Position numbers and translations under genes: made by a program
In this document: piece by piece, positions 30,128 through 30,555 of the stretch
Layout of the letters: every line of letters starts with the position of its first letter
Position numbering within the stretch: position 1 is the stretch's first letter
Assembly (NCBI GenBank): GCA_910579685.1
Contig: CAJTVN010000043.1
Span: forward strand, 1-30,555
Direction of reading: 5' to 3'
From: an uncultured Lachnospiraceae bacterium
Lineage (GTDB): Bacteria > Bacillota > Clostridia > Lachnospirales > Lachnospiraceae
DNA length: 30,555 nucleotides
The notes under the pieces: model-generated
Told to the model about the DNA's origin: nothing
Databases searched by the model: none
What the model saw: the letters and a program-made list of their open reading frames with translations, nothing else

Positions 30128-30555
30128 ATGAAGACAGGAGCGCAGCTTTACACGGTGAGAGCTTACACGCAAAGCGAGGAGGATTTTCAGCGCAGTATGG
30201 AGAAGATTGCGCAGATCGGGTATCGAACGGTACAGATCTCGGCCATTGGCCGGGAGTTAAAGCCCGAGCGAGTACGGAGGATCTGCGACGGGGCCGGGCT
30301 TGAGATCGTGCTTACACACAGCGACGTGAACCGGATCCTGCATGACACGGAGCGGCTGATCGAGGAGCATGATATTTTGGGATGCCGGTATATCGGACTT
30401 GGCTCCATGCCGGACAAGTACCGGACGCCGGAATGGCTCAGATATTTCAGGGAGGATTTCAGAAAGCCCGCAAGGCTCATTGCGGATGCGGGAAAAACGT
30501 TGATGTACCACAATCACGATTTTGAATTCCGAAAATTTGCAGCCTGCGGCGTCGA
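30128..30555 (+). CDS. Sugar phosphate isomerase/epimerase, TIM barrel (partial)
   Basis: The first 142 residues are visible; the gene runs past the window edge. It begins MKTGAQLYTVR, then IGYRTVQISAIGREL, VLTHSDVNRI, LGCRYIGLGSMP and a TLMYHNHDFEF segment. That is the standard start of AP-endonuclease-2-fold sugar isomerase/epimerase proteins (IolI/IolE-like), with metal-site His and Glu/Asp residues in the HND/HNHDFEF blocks. AAGGA lies 10 bases upstream; an ATG six bases earlier (30122) is also possible. The sugar is unknown. It is not linked to a neighbouring transporter in the window. Confidence 0.88.
   Translation, partial: MKTGAQLYTVRAYTQSEEDFQRSMEKIAQIGYRTVQISAIGRELKPERVRRICDGAGLEIVLTHSDVNRILHDTERLIEEHDILGCRYIGLGSMPDKYRTPEWLRYFREDFRKPARLIADAGKTLMYHNHDFEFRKFAACGV

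Overview
The window looks like chromosome of a Gram-positive, spore-forming gut clostridium, most likely a Lachnospiraceae member. The evidence is near-consensus GGAGG ribosome binding sites, a T-box leader before threonyl-tRNA synthetase, a spore photoproduct lyase-family protein, a small DUF6472-type protein, and a CUT1 sugar transporter of the LplB/YtcP type without its own ATPase. There is a strong base-composition mosaic: the stretches at about 5.2-9.3 kb and 27.4-30.1 kb are visibly AT-rich, while 9.3-24 kb is GC-richer.

Layout. (1) 1-5.2 kb: the 3' end of a tyrosine recombinase gene (probably the edge of an integrated element), a lipoprotein with an LprI/DUF1311-like domain, an Erm-family rRNA methyltransferase behind a long leader with an intrinsic terminator, a SAM methyltransferase, two small genes and a second lipoprotein. 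(2) 5.3-9.3 kb: a defence-like island. A promoter and a small antitoxin-like gene precede a compact three-gene operon (DUF262 ParB-like protein, DUF3696-type AAA ATPase, unrecognised third protein). Downstream lie two broken coding remnants, one resembling the C-terminus of BREX PglZ. (3) 9.3-12 kb: an MTA/SAH-nucleosidase-like enzyme overlapping an SPL-family radical SAM gene, then a short-chain dehydrogenase. (4) 11.9-23.7 kb: an AraC-family regulator diverging from a nine-gene operon with mostly coupled or overlapping ends. The operon encodes a SUMF1/C-type-lectin-fold protein, two CUT1 permeases, a solute-binding lipoprotein, a serine beta-lactamase-family hydrolase, a CocE/NonD-type acyl hydrolase, an alpha/beta esterase, a paralogue of that esterase that has lost its catalytic serine, and an MFS transporter. 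(5) 23.7-27.4 kb: a GyrI-like effector-binding protein, a P-loop kinase-like protein, an AlbA_2/Schlafen-type regulator carrying an 11-bp tandem repeat inside its coding sequence, and two GNAT acetyltransferases. (6) 27.4-30.1 kb: a T-box, a 212-bp hairpin-forming MITE-like insert, then thrS and its terminator. (7) From 30.1 kb: the start of a TIM-barrel sugar isomerase cut by the window edge.

How the genes work together. The best candidates for something under-described are the DUF262/DUF3696/unknown operon, which looks like phage defence and may be a Menshen-type locus, and the AraC-controlled transport-and-esterase operon. The latter appears to import an oligosaccharide-like or acylated compound and remove ester or amide groups. 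It contains no recognisable glycosidase and is headed by a protein whose closest look-alikes in memory are phage tail or variable-protein lectin domains. All family assignments were made by eye from motifs; none was checked against a database.
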